Positions 37,063-45,997 of a stretch of 64,000 bases of DNA are shown one piece after another. The stretch lies in assembly GCA_963744875.1 (NCBI GenBank), contig CAVUVQ010000035.1, positions 124,001-188,000 on the forward strand, read 5' to 3'. Source of the DNA: JACDAE01 sp963744875. Lineage in GTDB: Bacteria > Chloroflexota > Ktedonobacteria > Ktedonobacterales > Ktedonobacteraceae. The stretch's first letter is position 1; every line of letters starts with the position of its first letter. Below the pieces are notes generated by a model. It was not told the origin of the DNA. It made no database searches and saw only the letters and a program-made list of their open reading frames with translations. The position numbers were made by a program, and so were the translations under genes.

Positions 37063-40000
37063 CTACGGAATAACAACATCCTGTAACACGACTGGATTAT
37101 GTTTCGTATAATCCAGTTCATCGGATTGGGTAACACCCACAGGCGTCAAAACATCCATTGCTTTAGGCACCGTCGTCGGATCTACAGTACAGTGCGGATC
37201 ACTACTCGCAGTAGCACAGACGCCGAACGAGTACCCACCGGGCGTCGCGGTAAAGGCGCGAGCATTATCTGCACTGAAGCCATCCTGACCAGACAGCACA
37301 ACAGTGAAGCCCCAGCCAGATTGCGGCGTGCCCCCTAAACTGGCCGTTGGCACACTAAACGTAATATAACGCGAGATAGCATTCGCTCCAATCGCAATTG
37401 TACCAACCGAGTTACCAGTTGCGTCGGTATACTTCTGCCCAAATCCCTGCACTTCAAGCAAACGACTCCACGCTGCACTTTGCGCAATTGTGTAGTTGCG
37501 CGATGCATACGCTGCCCCCGTCGTCGTATTGGCAACTGCCGCTGTCGGATTATGCACATACACATCAATCAACTGTGCACCAAGCGGACTACCAAACGTC
37601 GGCGTGAGATCGCGCGTCTGCAACTTGAAGGTTGTGGTCGCACCATCAGGACTGACAATAACACGGAAATTCTGAATATCGTAAGCGCCCGCATGGAAAT
37701 CAGACGCCGTTGGATACGCATAGTTACCAGGACCATTGTCGTCATTAGAGGGATCTGTCACATTAAGAACCGTCGTTCCAGGTGTATAGTCATAGACTAT
37801 ATGAAGCACCACGTGAGCAGTCGCGCCGGATGGGCTTACGGCAACGATATTCAATACCGTCGTTCCACCCAATACTGGCAGCGATACAGTAAATGTTCCA
37901 TCGGACTTCACCTCGGTACTGATAGTCGTCGTCTGACTATTCTGATCGGTATTCGTCGCAGAAACAAAAACTTTATTGTGTGGCAACGATGTTCCTGTGA
38001 CCGTCACCGATCCAGTCATTACCGCTGACTGATCGGTTGGCGACGTGACGGTAAGAGCCGTCTGTCCCTGCTGATGAGCAACATAACGATTGTAGGTGGC
38101 GGCAGGTTGCTCCAATTGCTTGTTGGCCGTGATATCGCGCAGCAAACGTGTGTAGACGGCTGCCGACCATGTTAACGGCGCAACAGATCCAGCGGCCTGA
38201 CCATTCTGGAAGCCAATCGAAGCTGTTGTAGGATCACTCCCATAAGGTGAGGCGGCAAGATTGGGCAACTCCCAGTCCTGTTCGGGGATAAGGCCCACGC
38301 CAGCTCCAAAACGCTGCATGGTGGCAAGCAGATTTACGGCGGTGGTCGTATCTCCTGCTGCCAGATCATACTGCCCACGCTCCTCAGTCAGCAAAGGCCA
38401 ATCATGTCCGGTCCCTTGATTGGTAGGCGGCCAGGGATGACCAGTTGTTGCATCATCTCCGTAACCATCACCATTGTAGCGATGCCAGCCCGGTCCACTG
38501 GCTGTATCTGCCTCTGTGGTTTGATCAACTACAGGCAAGGATTCGGTGATCGCCGGATCATTGTATGGCTTGAGACCCAGGCGCACCAGTTCCAGGAAAC
38601 CAGCATCAATCACCTGCCGCTGATCGAGCGTAGGACCACCATTGCCAACATTGTAGCTGATTGCGGCATTGGGATCACCCGTCTTGGAAAGACGAATATA
38701 GTAGGGATGACTTGCTAGCGGACCATTCGTGGTCACATCCCACTTCTCGATAGAACGTTGCCAATCGTCCGCCACACCAAGCCAGATCTGCTCGCTCTGC
38801 CTATCATCATTGATACGCGCGAGATCAGCCGCCGCAACCAGTCCAGCAATCTCTGCGGCAATTGTCGATGGTGAATAGCCCGTTTGCTCCTCCCAGCGCT
38901 CAACTCCATATGATGGCCCATGACCTATGACAAAGTTCGCCGCAGGCTTGATATGCTTCTCATAGAGGGTACGGTCGTCCATATGCAATTGATACGCCAT
39001 GATAATGGGATAGCTCGCCTCATCCAACTGCGTATTGAAAGAATCAGGTGCAACCTTCCCATTCAGCAGACTATTACGCGGCATAGAGCCATCCGGCTGC
39101 TGCTGTTTCTCAAACAGGAAATTTGTCAAAGCACGAGCCGATTGTATATCACCATCAAGATAGAAGCCTGTCCAGGCCTCGTACAGGTCGCGTGCAAAGA
39201 CCTCACGATAAGAACCAAAGTACGTATTATTCGGATCACCAGCCGAAACCGCCTGCCCCCATGGAGACGCCAGGCTGGCAACTTCTGCACCAGCAAAGGT
39301 CTTATCCTGCGATGCCCGAATCACATTGGCACTCAAATAGTATTCGTCGACCAGGCTCTGCCACTGTTGTTCAGACACGCTCTTAAAGTGGGCTGGGGGA
39401 GCAATAAGGCCTCTATCATAGTCATGCCACTGCTCTTCATAACGCTGTTGCATATCACGAAATGAGGCTGTAGCCGTTCCACGTGCAGTAGCAATAGCCT
39501 CGCTCTGTTGCGTGCCAAAACCAAGAGCCAGAGTGAAATTCCCACTACGCGCAAGGTCTACCTCTGCCGTCTGCACGACATTGCCATTGACCGCTTCATT
39601 GTAGATGTTCGTCAGTGAATGTGCGCTGTCCAGTTGCACCTGTCCATCACTGGATTGCCCCACAAAACCGCTGCTCACCTGCAAAAAAGGTGATGAGGCA
39701 GCAAGTGCGCTATAAACAGGCACGGCGTAGGTACGATTGACAGCATTCGTCTTCGTATTCGTGTCATAAGCAACCGGAAGGGGATGTCCGCTAGAAGTAT
39801 CCGTAAGCGCCGTATCTGCTCCCCCATTGCCACTACCACCACCACCATTGCCGTTGATTGTCGCATCATAACGTACATACAATTTGTAATTAGACAACGT
39901 TCCAATCAGAGGCTTGAAGCTGACATGCATAGCAACTGCATTGCGACCAGGATCAGTCAGATAGTCGGTCACGATGCTATACTTGCCACTCTTCGCCGTA

Positions 40001-40404
40001 GTTGTCACGCGACAATCTAACGCATGTTTATCAAGCAATTGAACTGTGTAAGTGGTGTCGCGCGTCTGCAAATCCGTAAAGGTGCTCCCATCAGTCACGA
40101 CATACTGAAGGGTCTTCACGTTCGTGTTGTCGATGGTTGGATAATAGACATCACTCAATACACCATCGGCAAGGGTAAACCAGACTTTCGAGCTCGTATC
40201 GCGTGCAGTACCTACACAATCTTTACGCGCCAGGTCGAAATAAGAGAGTGCACCTGGGCCATCCGGGGCAATAGTCTGCTGGGAAGCTGCGACAGTACTG
40301 GAATGAAAAGAAAGCGAGATGAGAAGGGAAAATAGGAGCGCCAGGGGAACCAATCTTACAGGAACGGCCTTGCGCCAATGGAAACGTGGAATTGTTGACA
40401 CCAT
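37063..40404 (-). CDS. Secreted GH15 glucodextranase/glucoamylase-like enzyme
   Basis: A 1113-residue exported protein. Signal peptide about 1-40 (VRLVPLALLFSLLISLSF, cleavage near VAASQQ). N-terminal GH15 beta-sandwich (about 45-330, with a Gly-rich insert GNGGGGSGNGG), then the (alpha/alpha)6 barrel with FARDLYEAWTGFYLDGD and the catalytic-acid region RWEEQTGYSPSTIAAEIAGL near residue 500. An Ig-like domain (VTSPTDQSAVMTGSVTVTG) and a C-terminal glucodextranase C domain (DPSNDDNGPGNYAYPT, AQLIDVYVHNP) follow. This domain order is that of Arthrobacter glucodextranase. ATG 40404 chosen for AAAGGAG upstream. It releases glucose from alpha-glucans outside the cell. Confidence 0.9.
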   Translation of the reverse strand: MVSTIPRFHWRKAVPVRLVPLALLFSLLISLSFHSSTVAASQQTIAPDGPGALSYFDLARKDCVGTARDTSSKVWFTLADGVLSDVYYPTIDNTNVKTLQYVVTDGSTFTDLQTRDTTYTVQLLDKHALDCRVTTTAKSGKYSIVTDYLTDPGRNAVAMHVSFKPLIGTLSNYKLYVRYDATINGNGGGGSGNGGADTALTDTSSGHPLPVAYDTNTKTNAVNRTYAVPVYSALAASSPFLQVSSGFVGQSSDGQVQLDSAHSLTNIYNEAVNGNVVQTAEVDLARSGNFTLALGFGTQQSEAIATARGTATASFRDMQQRYEEQWHDYDRGLIAPPAHFKSVSEQQWQSLVDEYYLSANVIRASQDKTFAGAEVASLASPWGQAVSAGDPNNTYFGSYREVFARDLYEAWTGFYLDGDIQSARALTNFLFEKQQQPDGSMPRNSLLNGKVAPDSFNTQLDEASYPIIMAYQLHMDDRTLYEKHIKPAANFVIGHGPSYGVERWEEQTGYSPSTIAAEIAGLVAAADLARINDDRQSEQIWLGVADDWQRSIEKWDVTTNGPLASHPYYIRLSKTGDPNAAISYNVGNGGPTLDQRQVIDAGFLELVRLGLKPYNDPAITESLPVVDQTTEADTASGPGWHRYNGDGYGDDATTGHPWPPTNQGTGHDWPLLTEERGQYDLAAGDTTTAVNLLATMQRFGAGVGLIPEQDWELPNLAASPYGSDPTTASIGFQNGQAAGSVAPLTWSAAVYTRLLRDITANKQLEQPAATYNRYVAHQQGQTALTVTSPTDQSAVMTGSVTVTGTSLPHNKVFVSATNTDQNSQTTTISTEVKSDGTFTVSLPVLGGTTVLNIVAVSPSGATAHVVLHIVYDYTPGTTVLNVTDPSNDDNGPGNYAYPTASDFHAGAYDIQNFRVIVSPDGATTTFKLQTRDLTPTFGSPLGAQLIDVYVHNPTAAVANTTTGAAYASRNYTIAQSAAWSRLLEVQGFGQKYTDATGNSVGTIAIGANAISRYITFSVPTASLGGTPQSGWGFTVVLSGQDGFSADNARAFTATPGGYSFGVCATASSDPHCTVDPTTVPKAMDVLTPVGVTQSDELDYTKHNPVVLQDVVIP

Positions 40405-40525
40405 CTGAGGCTTCTCCTTTGAAAGACTCTCTACACACACATACGTATATAATAACTAATGCAATATACGATATTAATACAGTGCAAGAACCATGCCAGA
40501 CAGTGTGCTAAGTGTGCTAAAAATA

Positions 40526-40681
40526 ATGAAAAAGGATTACTCTTTTATTCAACCATTAGAGGTAGCACAACAATTGTGTATTCAGATCAAAGATCAGGAG
40601 AAGCACTGTATCCAGGAGATAAAAGCCCTGGATCAGTTGCTCAAAGAGGTCTGGTATTGTTTGTATAGAAATCGATGTTGA
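40526..40681 (+). CDS. Possible small protein
   Basis: A 51-residue frame (MKKDYSFIQPLEVAQQLC start) with amphipathic helical character and several Cys. No ribosome site, no family recognised. It lies in the gap between the divergent GH15 start and the convergent tatA end. It may be chance. Confidence 0.25.
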   Translation: MKKDYSFIQPLEVAQQLCIQIKDQEKHCIQEIKALDQLLKEVWYCLYRNRC

Positions 40682-40693
40682 CAGAGGGAATAA

Positions 40694-41038
40694 TTAGAAA
40701 CTAGGCATCAGCATTTGTCCCAACAGGTTTTTCAGCAACCTTCGTTTCAACGATTTTTGGGCTGTCCTTGCTTCTCGATCCTTTTTGACGGTTTCTTTCT
40801 GCTCAGGCGTCAACAACATACGTACGGCCTGTTGAGGATTTAGCGGCACTTGAGGAATACTGTTAGTGACCTTTGCGATCTCTTCCATCGGCAGTTCCGC
40901 CATGATCTGATCTTTGACGTTTTTAACCTGCGAGACGCCTTTCCCGGCATTGCGTGCCATCGAGTTCAGCGTTTTGGGGCCAAATATAGCCAGGGCAATC
41001 CCTACGAGCACGATAAGTTCTGGCAAATGCAAACCCAT
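40694..41038 (-). CDS. tatA: Twin-arginine translocase TatA/TatE-family protein
   Basis: A 114-residue protein with the TatA layout: short membrane helix (LPELIVLVGIALAIFGPKTL, with the conserved FGP-K hinge), amphipathic helix (NSMARNAGKGVSQVKNVKDQ) and a charged tail. TatA forms the pore of the twin-arginine export path. No tatC nearby. The position beside a large exported enzyme is suggestive, but that enzyme has a plain Sec-like signal without a twin Arg. Confidence 0.85.
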   Translation of the reverse strand: MGLHLPELIVLVGIALAIFGPKTLNSMARNAGKGVSQVKNVKDQIMAELPMEEIAKVTNSIPQVPLNPQQAVRMLLTPEQKETVKKDREARTAQKSLKRRLLKNLLGQMLMPSF

Positions 41039-41146
41039 AACAGGCTCCTTCCAGGAAAATTTTTTCTCTTCTCAACGTTGATTTTGCGGACTATTTTTCC
41101 ATTGTACCATAGAAATTCGCCTGGGGCAAAAATGTAGTTATAGTGG

Positions 41147-41410
41147 GTGAAATTTTCTGAGCCTATTTCAGGGTCATGCGAAAAACCGCCGAGGGTCCGT
41201 TTATTGAGACAGAGAGCAATACAAGAAGCTAAAAAGTGGCAGGATGGCTCGCTGGCGGTGGAGTATATGTGGCATGGCATGTACGCTGGTGCCATCGAGC
41301 CATCCTGGTTGCTCAAGTGGAAGGTATGCAGACCCGGAGCTTCCCCCACACCTCTTATCTGGGTTAAGCCGATCGTGTCTCCCCCAGGAAGCGATCGGCC
41401 TCTTTTTTTC
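41147..41410 (+). ncRNA. Candidate structured non-coding RNA ending in a terminator
   Basis: A 12-bp perfect stem (41240-41251 with 41296-41307) encloses a 44-nt region that itself can pair. A strong rho-independent terminator follows: 41368-41375 with 41392-41399 and T7 at 41402-41408. A weak promoter (TTCGCC 41115, 17 nt, TATAGT 41138) could start it. No protein gene on this strand explains the terminator, and I cannot match it to 6S, SRP, RNase P or tmRNA. The 5' end is a guess. Confidence 0.45.
41368..41410 (+). terminator. Rho-independent terminator
   Basis: GCCGATCG (41368-41375) and CGATCGGC (41392-41399) with a 16-nt loop, then C-TC-TTTTTTT. A classic terminator without a coding gene just upstream. 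Confidence 0.85.
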
Positions 41411-41548
41411 TTATACGTGAGAGTATCACCCTGAAGGTACCAATTTGGGCTATGCCGCGCTTCGTCTAGCAAGAAATTGATCAGAAGCATGATAAGATGG
41501 GAACAAGTGTTTTGTCTACAATTTAAGATAGAGAGCGAATAGTATACG

Positions 41549-42290
41549 ATGCAACAGTTAGAATACAGACCACAACCAGATCAACAGGCCAATAGAGGAG
41601 GAGCGCCACGCTCTCAGGTTATCCTCATCGTCGCCCTCCTGCTCTTTTCAGCTGGCGGGCCTTGCAAGCGGTTTTTCGGTTGGGGCATTGACAGGAAAGA
41701 CTTCGAAAATAGCGACGCCTCCACCAATAACAAACATTATGCCGTCTCAGAAGGGACAGGGCACCATACCGACACCCAAAACTGCAGTTTAGGTAATCGC
41801 ACTTGGATGCCCATCCGTGCACCGAGTAGTTCAATTTATCTGGGGCTTCCAGATACCAGACGGCACTAACTACCTACACATTCTCAGCACAGGCCAGAGA
41901 TACAACAGGCAATCAACAGACAAGAGTAACTTTTGCGCACAGGCAAATCGACCTATCCACGCGGCTGGCATTACCTTTAAACTATGGATAACCAAACATG
42001 TAGCAGAAGGCAAAATCTCCAATTTCCAGACAAGGATAATGTATTGACGCATCTAAACCAACTTGTACAACCTCTAGATGGAAAAGTTGACGGCAAGGAT
42101 TCCCAGAATTGACAGAACCATGCTACAATTTGAGACACCACAAGTCCAACAATCTCAATAACCAGGGACAGGTCACATGGAACTATAAGATAAATCCTGC
42201 TCTCAAGGATGGAACATATACTCTGGTTGTACTGGCTGACTGGCAGGGCAAAACATCACAACTGGACCTGGCACGATCTTGTAGTCAAAA
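41549..42290 (+). pseudogene. Decayed secreted or membrane-anchored protein with Ig-like segments
   Basis: Starts MQQLEYRPQPDQQANRGG, then a membrane segment VILIVALLLFSAGG. Coding traces continue in changing frames: LASGFSVGALTGKTSKIATP, TYTFSAQARDTTGNQQTRVT, LQFPDKDNVLTHLNQLVQPL and VTWNYKINPALKDGTYTLVV followed by LADWQGK. The last pieces look like Ig/fibronectin-type strands. At least five shifts in 740 nt, much denser than in other genes here, plus no clean ending, suggest a true pseudogene or very poor local sequence. It runs into the 3' end of the convergent phosphorylase gene. Confidence 0.6.
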
Positions 42291-43136
42291 AGCAAGGGTA
42301 GCAATACTTTCCACAATCCCCCGCACCAATCTCGCAAAATAAGGACGCACAACGTTAGCAATCGCCAGCACATCAGTATGCTTCACAGTGCTGGCATCGT
42401 CCGTCTCAATGCCCGTCGCAGGATTAGTAATCAGACTGATACCCAGCACACGCATCTCCATGTGACGCGCCACAATCACCTCCGGCACCGTAGACATCCC
42501 TACCGCATCCGTGCCTATGACGCGCAAAAATCTCAGTTCCGCCTCAGTCTCGAAACTTGGCCCGGCAACCATCGTATAAATACCCTCATGCAAGGTCACT
42601 TCTGACTGTTTTGCCGCCACAGAATGTGCAAGAGCACGCAACTGCCCATCATACGCCTTTGCCAGCGGTGGAAAACGCACCCCGAAACGCTCATCATTGG
42701 GTCCAATAAGCGGGTTGACACCAGCCAGACCGGGCAAAGAAATATGATCATGGATCAACATAAAGTCGCCTGGCTGATAGGCAGGATTGACCCCTCCAGC
42801 CGCATTGGTCACAATCAACGTCCGTGCCCCCAACAGAGACATCACACGAATAGGAAACGTGAGCACCTGAGGGGTATATCCCTCGTAAAGATGAAAACGC
42901 CCCTGCATAGCAACAACAGAAACACCCGCCAGATTGCCTATAAGCAGACGCCCCTCATGCCCCGCCACGGTTGAGCGAGCAAAGTGGGGAATTTCTATGT
43001 AAGGGATTGCAACAACATCATCCAACTCCTGCGCAAGGTCTCCCAGCCCGGAACCAAGCACCAGAGCAACAACAGGCTTGCAGGCAACATGGGCCAGAAT
43101 AGCATTCGTTGCCTCTATAACTTGATCATAGAACAT
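42285..43136 (-). CDS. punA: Purine nucleoside phosphorylase
   Basis: A 283-residue trimeric-type PNP that cleaves inosine and guanosine with phosphate. Motifs: LVLGSGLGDLAQEL (phosphate loop), GHEGRLLIG, MQGRFHLYEGY, VTNAAGGVNPAYQPGDFMLI, GPSFETEAELRFLRVIGTDA and GMSTVPEVIVARH. Typical length. ATG 43136 with GGGAG upstream. The next gene upstream (43152-43505) ends 15 nt before this start, so they form an operon. Confidence 0.95.
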   Translation of the reverse strand: MFYDQVIEATNAILAHVACKPVVALVLGSGLGDLAQELDDVVAIPYIEIPHFARSTVAGHEGRLLIGNLAGVSVVAMQGRFHLYEGYTPQVLTFPIRVMSLLGARTLIVTNAAGGVNPAYQPGDFMLIHDHISLPGLAGVNPLIGPNDERFGVRFPPLAKAYDGQLRALAHSVAAKQSEVTLHEGIYTMVAGPSFETEAELRFLRVIGTDAVGMSTVPEVIVARHMEMRVLGISLITNPATGIETDDASTVKHTDVLAIANVVRPYFARLVRGIVESIATLAF

Positions 43137-43151
43137 ACAAAAACTCCCAGG

Positions 43152-43505
43152 TTAACGTTTTGCCGCCACAAACTCCATCGCTTCTCTCGCCAGCGGCAAC
43201 CATTCCTCCGCAAACGCAGGCTCTAACATAATCCACTCCTTCATCAAACGACCATCATGACGAGGATCAAAGCGCTCTCCAATTCCAGAACCAACAAGTG
43301 CATCGACCCGCAACTTCGGCAACTTGACAACAAGCCTGTCCCGCACAAGCATCGCAAAGATTTTATTGTTTACCTTCAACTCCGATGAACCGAAACGCTT
43401 CTTCGCCTGAGTTCCATCTAACGGAGGTGTTACACCTGGATTACCAAGAAGTTCCTCGACAATTATCGCAAAGCGCTCTTCAGAAGTGACATGCGACTGA
43501 CTCAT
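43152..43505 (-). CDS. TfoX N-terminal/YjbR-like small protein
   Basis: A 117-residue protein. The blocks KKRFGSSELKVNNKIFAMLV and DRLVVKLPKLRVDALVGSG resemble the TfoX N-terminal or MmcQ/YjbR fold (small alpha/beta proteins, sometimes called MmcQ-like). ATG 43505 has AAAGGAGGT 9 nt upstream. Function unknown; cotranscribed with punA. Confidence 0.72.
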   Translation of the reverse strand: MSQSHVTSEERFAIIVEELLGNPGVTPPLDGTQAKKRFGSSELKVNNKIFAMLVRDRLVVKLPKLRVDALVGSGIGERFDPRHDGRLMKEWIMLEPAFAEEWLPLAREAMEFVAAKR

Positions 43506-43682
43506 CAAAAAAAGCTACCTCCTTTATGATCCAACAAAAGAATCAACTTGCCAGAATATTATTGCACATTTACCTGCGCCTTGCGCTCACTGGAAGCTTG
43601 TACGACGGGTTCCCACACATCTTACAACGTTTCCCAGTCAGGCAAGGCAAGGCAAATGCAGCTAGCTATGGCACCCTAACAA

Positions 43683-44573
43683 CTAATGCTGAGATTGATA
43701 AGCATGGCTCAACTGACAATAAACTTGCGTCGTGGAAATATGGGCATGCCCCATCAACTCTTGAACAGAGCGCAATTCCATACCTCCATCGAGCATCAGA
43801 ATAGCAAATGAATGACGCAGCATATGCGGCGTGATCGTCGTAATGCCAGCGAGACGCGCATAACCCTTGATAATGAGCCAGAAACCCTGTCGCGTCAGGC
43901 GCTCTCCATGATGATTCAGAAAAAGCGACTGCTCCTTCTCATGCCGGGCCAAACGAGGACGGCTCTCAGCCAGATAGCGCTGAGCCGCCTCTACCGCTAC
44001 GAGCGACAAAGGGAGCACACGTTCGCGGCGCGTATGCCCATTACGCCCCGGACAAAGCACCGTCGCATGCTCAATATCCAGATCGTGTAGATCCAACGAA
44101 ATGAGTTCGGAGGCTCGCATACCAGTCGCATAGAGCATATGCAACATCGCCAGATCCCGTAACCCACCTGGAGTATCGCTACGTACCTGGCTGAATAAAT
44201 GACTGATCTGCTCCGCGTTTAATACCTGCGGCAAGTCCTTCTGAATACGAGGTGTATCCAGATCCTCAACAGGATTCGTGGATAATATCTTCCTGGTATT
44301 CAGCATATAGCGAAAGAAAGACTTGAGGGCCGCAAGCTTACGCGCAATCGTTGTAGGTCGATAAGACATCCCATCACGCATCTCCCGCAGATAGGCAGCA
44401 ATGTGCTCATGAGTCACCTGCCGCCAATCCTCTACCCCTTGAGATATGAGATAGCTACACAATTGCCCCAGATCGTTCCGATAGGCCATGATCGTATTGG
44501 AGTTATTGCCACCATTCACATACTCTCTCTGCGAGAGTGTGGCAATATAGTCATCAACAGCTTCTTGCAACAT
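43683..44573 (-). CDS. Tyrosine recombinase, XerC/XerD-like
   Basis: A 296-residue integrase of Xer size. N-terminal SAM-like core-binding domain (about 1-95; NSNTIMAYRNDLGQLCSYLI) and catalytic domain with the Arg in LYATGMRASELISLD, HMLRHSFA (His-x-x-Arg), GHAHIS and the nucleophilic Tyr in STTQVYCQ. Start at ATG 44573; the frame extends 40 codons further without family similarity. Chromosome dimer resolution is the usual job, but a mobile-element integrase cannot be excluded; no att repeats were found around it. Confidence 0.88.
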   Translation of the reverse strand: MLQEAVDDYIATLSQREYVNGGNNSNTIMAYRNDLGQLCSYLISQGVEDWRQVTHEHIAAYLREMRDGMSYRPTTIARKLAALKSFFRYMLNTRKILSTNPVEDLDTPRIQKDLPQVLNAEQISHLFSQVRSDTPGGLRDLAMLHMLYATGMRASELISLDLHDLDIEHATVLCPGRNGHTRRERVLPLSLVAVEAAQRYLAESRPRLARHEKEQSLFLNHHGERLTRQGFWLIIKGYARLAGITTITPHMLRHSFAILMLDGGMELRSVQELMGHAHISTTQVYCQLSHAYQSQH

Positions 44574-44945
44574 AACACCCTTCCAACCAACTAATCGACA
44601 ATAGATTGTCAACCACCAGACAATAAGCTGGGAACCTCGTTTATTATAATCGATACGTGGAAATGAAGCAAGGTTATAAACAAGTATGCGCAATTATAGA
44701 TGAAGCGTCTTGAGTAACAATCAGGGCTTTGTATACCGAAACGTGCTTAAAAATAGGCGGACGCGTGCTAGCATGTGCTTAAAAATGCTATAATGAATTA
44801 CTCTTTGTACACTGGTACTTCCGGTATACATCAACACATATGACACGGCACCGATTGTCACAACAACCTGTGCTACAATAGATCTTCACAACGCACATCC
44901 ATTAACGCGCTTTGGAGATCCCTGATAAAAGGAGACTTTTGCAGA
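44574..44945. other. Gene-free stretch with TATAAT box and 12-nt direct repeat
   Basis: GTGCTTAAAAAT occurs at 44743-44754 and again at 44775-44786, the second copy running into TATAAT (44789-44794). TACAAT lies at 44874-44879. The region separates the divergent recombinase and the 44946 gene and probably holds promoters for the latter. Confidence 0.45.
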
Positions 44946-45728
44946 ATGCCTAAACTACAAGACTTATTCAAACAGGCGCAACGTACGCAAAACAGCGGCT
45001 CCATTGGCTTCCTCGGCAAAAATAAGGCCGAATCTAAAGCCCATGCCGCTTCACTCGTTGTCGCATTCCCTAAAATTATCGCCGGTAGCGCCGAAGCCGT
45101 TTTGAAAGCCGGCGCTGATGGTCTGCTCTTTGCCTGGGATGGCGAGGATGACTCACAACTCGATGCATTGAAGAAAGAGATCGAATCCGCCAAAGCCAGC
45201 AACGAACACCTGATTTCCGGGCTACAACTTACCGGAAACCTGGAAACATTGGAGCGCGAAGACCTTACCACTATTAAAGATCTCGGCATTCACTATGTGA
45301 TCCTGCCCTTTAATGCGCCTGCACGCCTGCTAGCACAGGAAAAAGAACTGGAAAAAGTCGTGACCGTACCCATGCGTACAGACGACCTGTATCCGCTCTT
45401 CATTCGTAATCTTGCCGCCTTCGATGGCATCTCAGCCGTCCTGTTGGATTTTGGCGTCAGTGAACAATTGAGTTCTTTATCCATTGAGGAAGCCCTGAAT
45501 TATCAGGCAGTACGCGAGGCAGTACGTTTCCCGGCCTTCTTTAGCGTACCAGCTAGCCTGAGCGAGGACGACTTCTATACGCTCCGCACTCTGGGCATTC
45601 AGGCCGTGGTTCTGACTGCTGACGAAAAAGGAGACACAACATCAATTAAAAAGTTGCGCGAACTGCTGGAAAACGTCTACCAGGAAGAGAAAGAAAAGGA
45701 AACATCCGGCCCAGGCGCACGCCGCTAA
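44946..45728 (+). CDS. Hypothetical protein, predicted alpha/beta barrel-like
   Basis: A 260-residue protein with alternating hydrophobic strands and helices: ASLVVAFPKIIAGSAEAVLK, GADGLLFAWDGED, LGIHYVILPFNAPARLLAQE, GISAVLLDFGVSEQL and TLGIQAVVLTADE. This alternation suggests a TIM-barrel-like fold (compare the dihydrodipicolinate or aldolase class), but no catalytic motif is clear. The ATG at 44946 has AAAGGAG upstream. The C-terminal tail is charged. I do not recognise a named family. Confidence 0.7.
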   Translation: MPKLQDLFKQAQRTQNSGSIGFLGKNKAESKAHAASLVVAFPKIIAGSAEAVLKAGADGLLFAWDGEDDSQLDALKKEIESAKASNEHLISGLQLTGNLETLEREDLTTIKDLGIHYVILPFNAPARLLAQEKELEKVVTVPMRTDDLYPLFIRNLAAFDGISAVLLDFGVSEQLSSLSIEEALNYQAVREAVRFPAFFSVPASLSEDDFYTLRTLGIQAVVLTADEKGDTTSIKKLRELLENVYQEEKEKETSGPGARR

Positions 45729-45812
45729 ACGGTTCATTTCCCATACGATAAAATAGTAGGGTTACCGGGCCGATTGGGCAACCCTATTGGCACGAGGCAA
45801 AGGTGGTACGAT

Positions 45813-45997
45813 GGGCAAGAGCGGAGATGATGGGCGACCTAGATGGGGTGTGCCCGGGCTTATTCCGCTTCGCTCCATCGCGCCCCTACCAAAGGATACA
45901 CCTGTTTTGAACGAATTTCCGCTCTTGCCCTCATGGTAGGGGCGCGATGGAGCGAAGCGGAATAAGCCCGGGTACACCCCATCTGGGTCGCCCCATC
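45813..45997. repeat. Large composite inverted repeat
   Basis: Main arms of about 62 nt (45829-45890 and 45935-45997) with a few mismatches; inner ends read CGCCCCTACC and GGTAGGGGCG. A second 13-nt inverted pair is interleaved: GGGCAAGAGCGGA at 45813-45825 matches the inverse at 45918-45930, lying outside the left arm but inside the loop. A small hairpin AGGGTT/AACCCT is at 45757-45785. The right arm reaches the last codon of the convergent gene. Confidence 0.85.

Noticed and set aside
41002..41490. 162-codon frame on the minus strand
   Set aside because: It runs across the tatA start, a terminator and the candidate RNA, with no protein-like pattern or ribosome site.
43683..44573. Xer-type recombinase as integrase of a mobile island
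   Set aside because: No flanking att-like direct repeats, no tRNA and no other mobile genes seen nearby.
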